From Pectinatus haikarae (GTDB lineage Bacteria > Bacillota > Negativicutes > Selenomonadales > Selenomonadaceae): a stretch of 64,000 bases of DNA. Below the pieces are notes generated by a model. The model had not been told where the DNA came from and ran no database searches. It saw only the letters and a list, made by a program, of their open reading frames with translations. Location: NCBI RefSeq assembly GCF_030813505.1, contig NZ_JAUSUE010000009.1. One strand, written 5' to 3'. Below, piece after piece: positions 34,280-42,333 of the stretch; position 1 is the stretch's first letter; the number at the start of each line of letters is the position of its first letter. The position numbers and the translations under genes were made by a program.

Positions 34280-35285
34280 CCCTTTTTTCCTCCTCTTCGT
34301 CTTCTGATTCTATTACTTTTGTTATTTGTACTGCTGATCTTTTTCCTATAATTCCGGGACGGCAATAAAATTTTGGTCTTTCACCGACTATGCAGACAAG
34401 CTCATCATCCACTTTTGTATTAAGCCGTAAAGTATCTCCCATACCCAATGTCAAAAACTCATTTATTGTGAGACTCAGTCTTCCCAATTCTACACTGACT
34501 GGAACTATTGCCCTGCGCAGCTTCCTTTTCAGCATATCAACTTCTTCAGGATGTTCCTGCCGTGCTGATGCGGCAGATACCCAAAAAGTCGTCGTCAATT
34601 TTGGAACGATAGGTTCTATAACAATATAAGGAATACAGATGTTTATGAGCCCTTCAACATTTCCTACCTTAAGCTGAAGAGTGATAATGACGACCATATC
34701 TCCTGAAGGAACGATCTGTGTAAACTGGGGATTAGATTCCATGCTTTCAATATTCAGTTCAAAATCCTGAACATTATGCCATGCTTCCTGTAACCCTTCC
34801 ATCATTTTGCTCATCATCTTTTTTATGACTGTCTCTTCAATATCTGTCAGTGTTCTTGCCTTCATTTTACTCTCATCACCGACACCGCCAAAAAGACGAT
34901 CAATGATCGAAAATACTACATTTGTATCCATTTCAAAAATTATATTTCCCTTGAGAGAAGACAATGACAAAACACTGATCACGCTCGGATTTGGTAATGA
35001 ACGGATAAATTCTTCATATGTAAGCTGATCAACAGAGGCAACTTCCACTTTTACCAATACACGAAGGTGCGTAGACAAATAAGTGTTAAGAACACGGGCA
35101 AAATTTTCATGAAGCATGAACAAAGTCCTGATCTGATCCTTAGAAAATTTATCAGGTCTTTTAAAATCATATATCTTGATCTTCTTTTGCTCTTCAACTT
35201 TTACCTCATCAGCAGAAACAACACCGGTCGAAATAGCTGACAATAGTTTATCAATTTCAGATTGTGATAAAATGTCTCCTGCCAA
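34272..35285 (-). CDS. fliM: Flagellar motor switch protein FliM
   Basis: 337 residues. The N-terminal CheY-binding peptide 'LSQSEIDKLLSAI' (5-17), a CheC-like middle domain (about 45-225, 'SVDQLTYEEFIRSLPNPSVI') and a C-terminal SpoA domain ('VPVSVELGRLSLTINEFLTL', 'GMGDTLRLNTK'). It is the central C-ring component that reads CheY-P. The start is TTG with AAGGAGG upstream. Its start is 89 bases beyond the stop of fliL. Confidence 0.96.
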   Translation of the reverse strand: MAGDILSQSEIDKLLSAISTGVVSADEVKVEEQKKIKIYDFKRPDKFSKDQIRTLFMLHENFARVLNTYLSTHLRVLVKVEVASVDQLTYEEFIRSLPNPSVISVLSLSSLKGNIIFEMDTNVVFSIIDRLFGGVGDESKMKARTLTDIEETVIKKMMSKMMEGLQEAWHNVQDFELNIESMESNPQFTQIVPSGDMVVIITLQLKVGNVEGLINICIPYIVIEPIVPKLTTTFWVSAASARQEHPEEVDMLKRKLRRAIVPVSVELGRLSLTINEFLTLGMGDTLRLNTKVDDELVCIVGERPKFYCRPGIIGKRSAVQITKVIESEDEEEEKRDG

Positions 35286-35374
35286 CCTTCATCCTCCTTT
35301 CTACTTATTCATAATAAATGACCATGTACTTTATAAAACAAATCAGCACAAAAATTATATAAGAATAAATATTG

Positions 35375-35887
35375 TTACTGCAGAACAAAGCTCGTTATAT
35401 AGACATTGTAGACACTGCCATCACCAATAGCAGCATTAACTTCATTCTTTATAGCTTCCTTCAATTTATCTTCATTAGATGCTTCCAGCTGTTCTATACC
35501 CTGTTTGCGAAAGGTACTCATAACCGCATCAAGGACTTTTGACTGCGCGGCATCCGTTATCTTGTGCTCTTTAAAATTAACTTCATCTGCTGGATTCATT
35601 TCTAAAACAACACCCACCTTCAGATATCTGCCTGATTTCACACCACCGACATTGACTATTATGGTGCCGTCCTTAGGGTCGCCTATCTTTACAAAAACTC
35701 CCGGTTCTTTTTTTATGGGTGCACTAACATTAGATGTGCTTACTATTTTTGTAGTAACAAAATAAGATATCCCTCCAGCCAGCGCTAATCCCACCAAGAC
35801 AAGCACGATAACGAGCAACATGGATTTTTTCTTTTTGGAACCGCCATTTTCACCACTGCCATTGCTTACAACTTCCTCTTCCGCCAT
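35375..35887 (-). CDS. fliL: Flagellar basal body-associated protein FliL
   Basis: 170 residues. One N-terminal transmembrane helix ('MLLVIVLVLVGLALAGGISY') followed by the periplasmic or extracellular FliL domain, which ends in the conserved 'GDGSVYNVYITSFVLQ'. FliL stabilises the stator around the motor. I start at the ATG at 35885-35887, which has AAGGTG eight bases upstream; an ATG 14 codons earlier lacks one. Confidence 0.92.
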   Translation of the reverse strand: MAEEEVVSNGSGENGGSKKKKSMLLVIVLVLVGLALAGGISYFVTTKIVSTSNVSAPIKKEPGVFVKIGDPKDGTIIVNVGGVKSGRYLKVGVVLEMNPADEVNFKEHKITDAAQSKVLDAVMSTFRKQGIEQLEASNEDKLKEAIKNEVNAAIGDGSVYNVYITSFVLQ

Positions 35888-35964
35888 ATTCCCCACACCT
35901 TCCTTGTATGCAGTTATATATAAATACAATATCTCAGTTAAAAATATCGTGTAATTTTCCTGTA

Positions 35965-36165
35965 TTAATACTTATGCAAAGCGCGGCGATATGTCATTAC
36001 CCTGCGCACTACCTCATCCATTTTTTCATCGACTATCAATTTTTTCCCATTTAGCAACGTTATAACTGTATCAGGAGTTTGCTCTATAGTTTCTATTATT
36101 TCAGCATTAAGGATAAATTCTCCTTTTTTATTTGAGTCCGAATTAAATTTTGTAAGTTTTATCAT
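35965..36165 (-). CDS. flbD: FlbD family flagellar protein
   Basis: 66 residues. The whole protein matches the small FlbD/YlzI family: 'IKLTKFNSDSNKKGEFILNA', 'IIETIEQTPDTVITLLNGKK', 'VDEKMDEVVRRVMTYRRAL'. Its role in Firmicutes is not well known. The ATG at 36163-36165 is preceded by GGAG at 7 bases; a TTG four codons upstream would overlap this ribosome site. Lies between flgE and fliL as in Bacillus and follows an intrinsic terminator. Confidence 0.9.
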   Translation of the reverse strand: MIKLTKFNSDSNKKGEFILNAEIIETIEQTPDTVITLLNGKKLIVDEKMDEVVRRVMTYRRALHKY

Positions 36166-36222
36166 AGTAATCTCCAAGTTTTTTTATTATATATCAATGA
36201 AGATATATTAAAACAGGCAGGG

Positions 36223-36252
36223 AAAAAAGGCAAGGGGAGAATAAACTCCCCT
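36223..36252 (-). terminator. Internal intrinsic terminator between flgE and flbD
   Basis: On the minus strand AGGGGAG (36246-36252) and its exact complement (36233-36239) form a 7-bp GC-rich stem with a 6-base loop, then TGCC and TTTTTT (36223-36228). It begins 20 bases after the flgE stop. It should stop part of the transcription into flbD, fliL and the following genes. Confidence 0.65.
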
Positions 36253-36272
36253 CGATTTTAAAATCTTTAAGG

Positions 36273-37742
36273 TTATGATTGTTTCATATTAATCAATGTT
36301 TGCAGCATTTCATCAGACACAGTTATCATTTTCGAATTTGCCTGAAAACCGCGCTGTGTAATAATCATGTCGCTGAGCTCCGTAGAAAGGTCAACATTTG
36401 ACATTTCCAGAGAACCCGGCGTCACCGTGACTGCCTGAGAAGCAAAGGTGCCTACACGTGCGGTACCAGAGTTATTAGATTGCGAATAAAGACTGCCGCC
36501 TGATTTTTCCAGTCCTGACGGATTATTGAAAGTAGCAATGGCAATTTGTCCAGCTGACTGTTTCTGTCCATTGGTATATGTTACCGTTATGACACCGTCC
36601 TGACCGATAGACATTTCTTTGTAGAAACCAGCTGCATAGCCGTCACCAGTTGCACTGGCATTATTTTCACCGGAATACTGTGTCAGGCTGCTGAAATCCA
36701 ATGACATGTTGGCATTCTGCGTAGCGCCATTATTATAGGTATTTCCAGTTATACTGCCTGTATCTCCCGATGTAAGTTTTCCCGTACTGCCATCAAAAGT
36801 TAAGTTTGTGGTCGATGCGGCTGTAACTGTAAGGCCATCGTAAGTTCCCGGAGCAACAACTGCCTTCCATGTATCTGAGCCAGTTTGTTCAATACTGACC
36901 GGGATAGAATGGGATGCACCCAGACTGTCATAAACTGTCGCTGTCGTAGTATAACTTGGATACGTAGTTCCGCCTAATGTATAGCTGCTGCCATAGACAC
37001 CGGAGCTAGAAGTAGTTGTTGTTCCATCTGATAGAGTTAATGTCATAGCCGTTATAGCTGACGACTGTGAGTTTCCGCTAGAATCCGTATAAGTATATGA
37101 ATCACCTATACCATAAGCAGTAGTGGTATCAGTACTATCAACAGTTTGTGTAGTTCCATCTGCCAGCGTTAACTTTATTCCTTTTATTGTTTCAGCTGTA
37201 TTATCTGCCGATAAATTGCCGCTCAATGTAACTGTCGATGTTGCTTTTGGCTGCATTGAAGAATTCATATCTATCTTTAGATTTTGTGTACTACCGCTTG
37301 CATTTACACTTCCGTCAACGGCATTCCAGCCCTGTACATAATAACCGTTGCCGTTCATGGTCAGATTGCCGTTGCTGTCAAGTGTAAAATTTCCGTTGCG
37401 TGTATAATATGTTTCATCACCATTTTTAACAACAAAAAGTCCGTTATCAGTATCAATGGCAAGATCCGTATTATTTCCCGTGGAAGATGCACTGCCTGCA
37501 GTGAAATTATTCGTTATAGCGGCAACACTCATCCCCAGCCCTATCTGCTTTGCATTCACACCGCCGGTAGTCCCGTTGGCGGAAGAAGATCCCGACAATG
37601 TTTGGCTTAAAGTGTCGGCAAATGTCACGGTATTTGATTTATAGCCTGTAGTATTTACATTAGCAATATCGTTGCCGATTACGTCCATTCTGGTCTGATG
37701 ATTTTTCAGTCCGGAAACAGCCGTCATCAAAGATCTCATCAT
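36273..37742 (-). CDS. flgE: Flagellar hook protein FlgE
   Basis: 489 residues. The N-terminal rod-hook domain has 'RSLMTAVSGLKNHQTRMDVI' and 'GNDIANVNTTGYKSNTVTFA'. The central part (about 100-400) is Thr/Ser/Gly-rich beta-structure, with the FlgE central motif 'YTTTATVYDSLGASHSIPVS'. The C-terminal helix reads 'NVDLSTELSDMIITQRGFQA' and 'NSKMITVSDEMLQTLINMKQ'. It forms the hook after export, measured by FliK and capped by FlgD, both encoded upstream. AAGGAGA precedes the ATG. Confidence 0.95.
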   Translation of the reverse strand: MMRSLMTAVSGLKNHQTRMDVIGNDIANVNTTGYKSNTVTFADTLSQTLSGSSSANGTTGGVNAKQIGLGMSVAAITNNFTAGSASSTGNNTDLAIDTDNGLFVVKNGDETYYTRNGNFTLDSNGNLTMNGNGYYVQGWNAVDGSVNASGSTQNLKIDMNSSMQPKATSTVTLSGNLSADNTAETIKGIKLTLADGTTQTVDSTDTTTAYGIGDSYTYTDSSGNSQSSAITAMTLTLSDGTTTTSSSGVYGSSYTLGGTTYPSYTTTATVYDSLGASHSIPVSIEQTGSDTWKAVVAPGTYDGLTVTAASTTNLTFDGSTGKLTSGDTGSITGNTYNNGATQNANMSLDFSSLTQYSGENNASATGDGYAAGFYKEMSIGQDGVITVTYTNGQKQSAGQIAIATFNNPSGLEKSGGSLYSQSNNSGTARVGTFASQAVTVTPGSLEMSNVDLSTELSDMIITQRGFQANSKMITVSDEMLQTLINMKQS

Positions 37743-37817
37743 AATAAATCAGTCTCCTTTGCGTGCAGCCGGCCGCCTCTGTCATTCAGCGGCTAAAGCC
37801 CCCCGAAGGTCCAGCTG

Positions 37818-38201
37818 TTATAGTATGGCTGCACTGTCAATATTTGTAAATATATTTTCCTTCGTACTTGCGCCATCCATGGCGGTAATCACAGTTTTAT
37901 TGTCCACGCTCACAACAAAAGCCGTTCCTTTCAGATAAATCAGTGCATCCCGTGCACCCTTCTGCGCCATTTTATCCACCGTATCGTTCAGCTTCTCCAT
38001 ATCAGCATCATTTAAGCTTATAGCGCGTTCTTTCATTCTGCTTAAAGCATGCTGCGAAAAATTAACAGTCCGGTCTGTCTGTCTCAATATATCAGCGAAA
38101 TTCTGACTGCCCTTATTTTGAGAAGACGTACTTTTCGACGCATTATTTTGATTACCAACCGGCATAAATGGCTGTAAATATATTTCGGAACTGTTTCTCA
38201 T
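37818..38201 (-). CDS. TIGR02530 family flagellar operon protein
   Basis: 127 residues. The conserved C-terminal region has 'FSQHALSRMKERAISLNDAD', 'KAQKGARDALIYLKGTAFVV' in similar form, and 'DNKTVITAMDGASTKENIF'. This family sits between flgD and flgE in Clostridia and Bacilli and has no proven function; a role in hook assembly is inferred from position. The N-terminus is polar and disordered. Confidence 0.85.
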   Translation of the reverse strand: MRNSSEIYLQPFMPVGNQNNASKSTSSQNKGSQNFADILRQTDRTVNFSQHALSRMKERAISLNDADMEKLNDTVDKMAQKGARDALIYLKGTAFVVSVDNKTVITAMDGASTKENIFTNIDSAAIL

Positions 38202-38228
38202 ATATATTTACCCCCTGCCGCCTATTTT

Positions 38229-38723
38229 TTAAGAAGCATCACTGATTGATGTCAGTGAACTGACACTGACTGTTGTGGTACTATTACCTTCTTTAACAAT
38301 CAGTGATGGTGTGCCGTCGCTTATAGAAACGCTTTGTGCTGTTCCCGTATGCTGTACTTTTTCAGTAGTGCTTGTTCCATCGGAACCTGTGACAGTCGAG
38401 CTGGTTTCCCATTCTACGGTCTTTCCTATCATGGAGCTGAGCTGCCCTGTCACAACAGAAGTATTCAAATTATCAACAACCGAAGACATCGTGCTCATCG
38501 CTGTTGCCATTTTTGATATCTGTTCTGTAGATGTCAACTGGGAAAGCTGCGATACATATTCCGTACCATCCATAGGATTCAAAGGATCCTGATTTTTCAT
38601 CTGCGCCACCAAAAGCTGCATAAATGTGTCTTCATTGGCAAGTGTATCCAAACTTGAAGATGAACTCGTTGAGCTGGTGGAAGTTGTTGTGCCTGTTGTT
38701 GAAGATACCGCACTTGTTGCCAT
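38229..38723 (-). CDS. flgD: Flagellar hook cap protein FlgD
   Basis: 164 residues, the short form without an Ig-like C-terminus. A Ser/Thr-rich N-terminal tail is followed by the FlgD motif 'LANEDTFMQLLVAQMKNQDP' and 'LNPMDGTEYVSQLSQLTSTE', then 'MIGKTVEWETSSTVTG'. It is exported and caps the growing hook. Followed 27 bases later by the TIGR02530 gene. Confidence 0.93.
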   Translation of the reverse strand: MATSAVSSTTGTTTSTSSTSSSSSLDTLANEDTFMQLLVAQMKNQDPLNPMDGTEYVSQLSQLTSTEQISKMATAMSTMSSVVDNLNTSVVTGQLSSMIGKTVEWETSSTVTGSDGTSTTEKVQHTGTAQSVSISDGTPSLIVKEGNSTTTVSVSSLTSISDAS

Positions 38724-38736
38724 TAATAATCACTCC

Positions 38737-40329
38737 TTATATTCTGTAATCAATCCCGTCGCTTGTGAGACTTTGGTTCTGCTCACTTGAGGATGCTGCT
38801 GTACTGAAATTTTCCATCTGCCCCGCAGCTTCAATCAATTGACCAATTCTGTAATCAGATTTTTTTTGTTCTCTATCGAATTGTCCTGAGTTACTCTGCC
38901 CATTCGACAGCATATCGCTAAGACCACTGTAGACATTTATATTATCTACTTTTATTCCCTGATCCTGAAGATCCTGCCGCAGTTGAACCACTGTCGACTG
39001 TATAAGATTGCGCACCTGTGCGTTGTCACTGTGAAAAGAAGCATTCACTGCACCGTCTGCCGCTACACTGATCTTCAAAGCAAGTTCTCCCAAATGTTCC
39101 GGCTGCAGATTTATCGTGATCTGTGAGTTTTCATTTGACTTTATCAACTGGGCGTTTTTTATGATCTGACCTGCAATATCGTAATTGTCCTGCAGCCTAT
39201 TTTGCTGCGCTGCATCTGACACTGATGTCATACCTTGAGCAGAGCTTTTCATCGTATCATCTGACAACGATGCCACTGAAAAAATATGATTTAATTGATT
39301 AGTGTCAGCACTCTTATTTTGTTTTTCTGCCGCAGATTTTGACTCTCCTGTCAAAAGATTTTCCTGCTGTGTACTCTGTTCACTAAATGTCGTTCCCGAA
39401 TTACCGCTTTCCTGCCTAGACGTTAAGTCAATAACATTAAGCTGTACCGTATTTTTATTTTTTACGGCTGTTGCTTGATCAGCTGTTGTACTGCCATCAA
39501 GCTGTTTCGTGTTCCGCAGCAGTTCGGTGCTGACCTGATCAGGAACTTTGACCGACGGCACTGAAGAATTTTCTTTTGCCGGTAAAGCCAATGTTTCTGC
39601 GACCAAAGCAGATCTTCCCTGGGCAGTCTGCACCTGCGATATTTTGTTTGCAGTTTTGCCCGTCTGATCCACAGTGATTTGCTCATCCGTTGTATTGGTA
39701 TCTTTTAATTTCACACTATTTTCAGTATTAAGAGGCTGATTCAAAATCATTTTTGGCTGTTCAATGATTTTTCCCTCAATTGTATTCACGACAGTACTGC
39801 CAGATAATACGCTTAACTGAGTTTTTTCAGTATTGTTTGCTGTATTTAACTGAGTTTTCGCCGTTTTATCATCAGAAACTGTCGTTTTTACAAAACCGGT
39901 CAATTCAGATAATGCTGTATTCATCTTTGCCGAGATGCTGTTATCTGTCACCGTATCAGTCTGCATTGCTGTGACCAGCGCTGCCAGAACATTTATATCT
40001 GCAGCATTTGTTATAGCATCAATCGCCGTTGTCACTGCCGCAGCAGTCGTTTTATCATCAGCTGTTTTCTCTTTTTCTGACTTAGCACCTTTTTTTTGTG
40101 AAAGTGCATCATCAGGCTTATTCTCTTTGTCTGCAATTTTCTTGCCGGTGTCTGATACTTTATCGTTGAGTGTATCCTTTTTTGCATCAGCATCGGCAGT
40201 ATCTTTTGCATTATCCAAGGCGCCGGAAAAACTATCCGATGAATTTTTCACGGCAGTAGTTTTTTTATTTTCACTGCTGCTGTCTGCCGAAGAAGCTGCT
40301 GTCTTAATCATTATTGTATTATTGTCCAT
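38737..40329 (-). CDS. fliK: Flagellar hook-length control protein FliK
   Basis: 530 residues. A long low-complexity Asp/Lys/Ser/Thr/Ala-rich N-terminal and middle part (about 1-380) acts as the ruler. The C-terminal domain (about 395-490) carries the conserved 'QITINLQPEHLGELALKISV' and 'AQVRNLIQSTVVQLRQDLQD'. It measures the hook and triggers the FlhB substrate switch. I start at the ATG at 40327-40329 behind an ideal AAAGGAGGTGAG; a GTG 11 codons upstream lies before this site and is not used. Confidence 0.92.
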   Translation of the reverse strand: MDNNTIMIKTAASSADSSSENKKTTAVKNSSDSFSGALDNAKDTADADAKKDTLNDKVSDTGKKIADKENKPDDALSQKKGAKSEKEKTADDKTTAAAVTTAIDAITNAADINVLAALVTAMQTDTVTDNSISAKMNTALSELTGFVKTTVSDDKTAKTQLNTANNTEKTQLSVLSGSTVVNTIEGKIIEQPKMILNQPLNTENSVKLKDTNTTDEQITVDQTGKTANKISQVQTAQGRSALVAETLALPAKENSSVPSVKVPDQVSTELLRNTKQLDGSTTADQATAVKNKNTVQLNVIDLTSRQESGNSGTTFSEQSTQQENLLTGESKSAAEKQNKSADTNQLNHIFSVASLSDDTMKSSAQGMTSVSDAAQQNRLQDNYDIAGQIIKNAQLIKSNENSQITINLQPEHLGELALKISVAADGAVNASFHSDNAQVRNLIQSTVVQLRQDLQDQGIKVDNINVYSGLSDMLSNGQSNSGQFDREQKKSDYRIGQLIEAAGQMENFSTAASSSEQNQSLTSDGIDYRI

Positions 40330-40388
40330 TTTCTCACCTCCTTTCAGAATCAATTGTAACACAACTGACGCTTAAAGAAAAACAAATC

Positions 40389-41075
40389 TTATTGGTTCTG
40401 TACGGTTGTTGCTTTTTCAGCCTGATCAAGCTGTGGCAGTGTAGGCGGTGTGATGCCGTTGTAAAGGAGCTGAGTAATCTGAGCGGCACGCGTTGTATCA
40501 AAGTTTTCCATTACTTTAGCCGAACGGGCATCATCCATCTTCTGCAGGATAGAACCCACAACGTTATCATCAAGAGGCGCTAAAATTGCTGCGGCCTTTT
40601 GCGGATCCATCTGTGCATATATGCGTGACAGTTTTCCCACTCTTTTATTTATCTCAGCTTCTCTGGTCTTTTTTTGTTCATCAAGCTGCTTTTTTGTTAA
40701 ACTGACCGGTTTTGATTGTGCAGCTGCAGGATTCTCAGCCTGTGCGGCATTGGCTACGCTGCTGCCCCCTTTTGACCCGACATCTACTTGTGCTTTTTCA
40801 GTCTGTGCAGCTTCCTCATCAGGTTTTACAAAATTTTGTCCTATTACGGGCCAATCATAAAGATGCAGGGATGTGTTTAATTTATTAGTATCCAATATCC
40901 GTAAATATATACCCAAAAAAAATCCACCAAACAATAGCAGAATAATCAAAATCACTATTAAAATTTTTTTCCACAAAGCTTTTTTAGGTTTTGTATTTTC
41001 TTGCGCGTTTTTCTGATCAGCGCGCTGATTTTTTACTGTCTGTTTGTTGACTGTGCCTGCAGTAGATTTTGCCAT
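40389..41075 (-). CDS. MotE-like protein (MgtE N-terminal domain, membrane-anchored)
   Basis: 228 residues. A basic N-terminus and one transmembrane helix (about 40-60, 'ILIVILIILLLFGGFFLGIY') precede a linker rich in Ala/Lys/Gln and a C-terminal MgtE-N/MotE domain (about 155-220) with 'LSRIYAQMDPQKAAAILAPL', 'DDNVVGSILQKMDDARSAKV' and 'MENFDTTRAAQITQLL'. In Firmicutes the equivalent YlxF/MotE gene sits between fliJ and fliK and is linked to motility. The ATG at 41073-41075 has AAGGTGG eight bases away. Chaperoning of a motor or rod component is inferred from homologues. Confidence 0.8.
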   Translation of the reverse strand: MAKSTAGTVNKQTVKNQRADQKNAQENTKPKKALWKKILIVILIILLLFGGFFLGIYLRILDTNKLNTSLHLYDWPVIGQNFVKPDEEAAQTEKAQVDVGSKGGSSVANAAQAENPAAAQSKPVSLTKKQLDEQKKTREAEINKRVGKLSRIYAQMDPQKAAAILAPLDDNVVGSILQKMDDARSAKVMENFDTTRAAQITQLLYNGITPPTLPQLDQAEKATTVQNQ

Positions 41076-41171
41076 CAAGCTACCCACCTTGTTGAAAATT
41101 ATATACTTTTAAAATATGTAAAAGCCGGTTTGCTTCTGCATCTACATCCATGAAGGAATAAATGTCCGCCT

Positions 41172-41819
41172 TTATTGATAAAGATCTAAAACGTGGCTCA
41201 CATAATTCTGCGTTTCAGCATACGGTGGTACTCCCTGATATTTCTTCACCGCTTGAGGTCCTGCGTTATATGCTGCAACAGCTTCACGTACGTTGCCGCC
41301 AAAATCATTCAGCAATTCCTTTAAATACTTAGCGCCGCCTTCAATATTTTGCTGAGCATCATAAGGATTTGTTACACCCAGTTCTGATGCAGTATTAGGC
41401 ATCAATTGCATAACGCCGACCGCGCCGGCAGATGAAACAGCCTCAGCATTATAGTTTGATTCGGTTTCCGCCACTGCTGAGAGGAGTTTCGCATCTACTC
41501 CATATTTTACGGCCGCTTTTTGGATCATCTCTTCAATCTGCTGTGGTGGAACATTATGTACGGCTGCAGCAGAAGGAGTCTGGCTGTCATTTCGACCGGC
41601 AGATTGTACCGTATCTGCTGTCTGTTGACCGATACCACTGCCTCTGTCCGGTTTTACATCCTTCATTTGCTTAGTAAGTGTCTGATCAAACGTCATTTTT
41701 TCCGGAGAAAAGTTCTTTATACTAAATTGATCTTCTATTTCTTTAATACGCTTCTGCACATTATTTATATCTGCCAGAAGATCGTTTTGTTTCATAGCGG
41801 GTACAGTATTTATCTGCAT
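41172..41819 (-). CDS. SLT-domain lytic transglycosylase without a visible signal peptide
   Basis: 215 residues. A coiled N-terminal half with no signal sequence is followed by a Slt70-type transglycosylase domain (about 100-212). Visible are the catalytic Glu in 'AVAETESNYNAEAVSSAGAV', 'GVMQLMPNTASELGVTNPYD', 'QNIEGGAKYLKELLNDFGGN' and 'AVAAYNAGPQAVKKY'. It cleaves peptidoglycan, presumably to let the rod pass. Having no signal peptide while lying between fliJ and the motE-like gene suggests export through the flagellar apparatus, as for FlgJ and related enzymes. Confidence 0.9.
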   Translation of the reverse strand: MQINTVPAMKQNDLLADINNVQKRIKEIEDQFSIKNFSPEKMTFDQTLTKQMKDVKPDRGSGIGQQTADTVQSAGRNDSQTPSAAAVHNVPPQQIEEMIQKAAVKYGVDAKLLSAVAETESNYNAEAVSSAGAVGVMQLMPNTASELGVTNPYDAQQNIEGGAKYLKELLNDFGGNVREAVAAYNAGPQAVKKYQGVPPYAETQNYVSHVLDLYQ

Positions 41820-41825
41820 AAGATA

Positions 41826-42284
41826 TTATTCCTCCATCCCAATCCTGCGCGTATGCATCTGCAGACCGATTTCATCTATCTGCTTTTGTTCCTGGGCAAA
41901 GACTTCATAACGATATTCATCAAATCTTTTTTCACGAAGCTGTTCCAAGCTTTTGACTTTTTTCTGTGCTGCCAAAAGCACTTGCAGACACTGTTTCCTT
42001 TGAGAAACAGCATTTCGCACTGAGGTTTCTTGCAAATTTATCTGTCCTCTTTTCCAAGAGAAAAAGTTACCATACATTTGCATCATGCTAACATTTACTT
42101 TTTCTTCAGCCAAAAGTTTTTCATATTCCTTTAAGTTTAAATCCATTTCAAGTTTCAGGGAAATAAGAATTTTTTTCTGTTTTTGCAGGTTCTGTACAGC
42201 TGCAGCCATGGATATTTCCGCTTTCTCTCTTTCGATAACTGATATTTTTAAAAAAGCTTCGAGTTTGAATATAAATTTTTCCAA
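41826..42284 (-). CDS. fliJ: Flagellar export chaperone FliJ
   Basis: 152 residues of almost pure coiled coil, as in the FliJ family: 'FKLEAFLKISVIEREKAEIS', 'QKKILISLKLEMDLNLKEYE' and 'EKRFDEYRYEVFAQEQKQID'. FliJ works with FliI and FliH in the export ATPase. The start is TTG with AGGAAG as ribosome site. It directly follows fliI. Confidence 0.9.
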   Translation of the reverse strand: MEKFIFKLEAFLKISVIEREKAEISMAAAVQNLQKQKKILISLKLEMDLNLKEYEKLLAEEKVNVSMMQMYGNFFSWKRGQINLQETSVRNAVSQRKQCLQVLLAAQKKVKSLEQLREKRFDEYRYEVFAQEQKQIDEIGLQMHTRRIGMEE

Positions 42285-42333
42285 CTATCTTCCTCATTTT
42301 TCACAGCACGTCAACAGTAAACCTTAAATGCAA

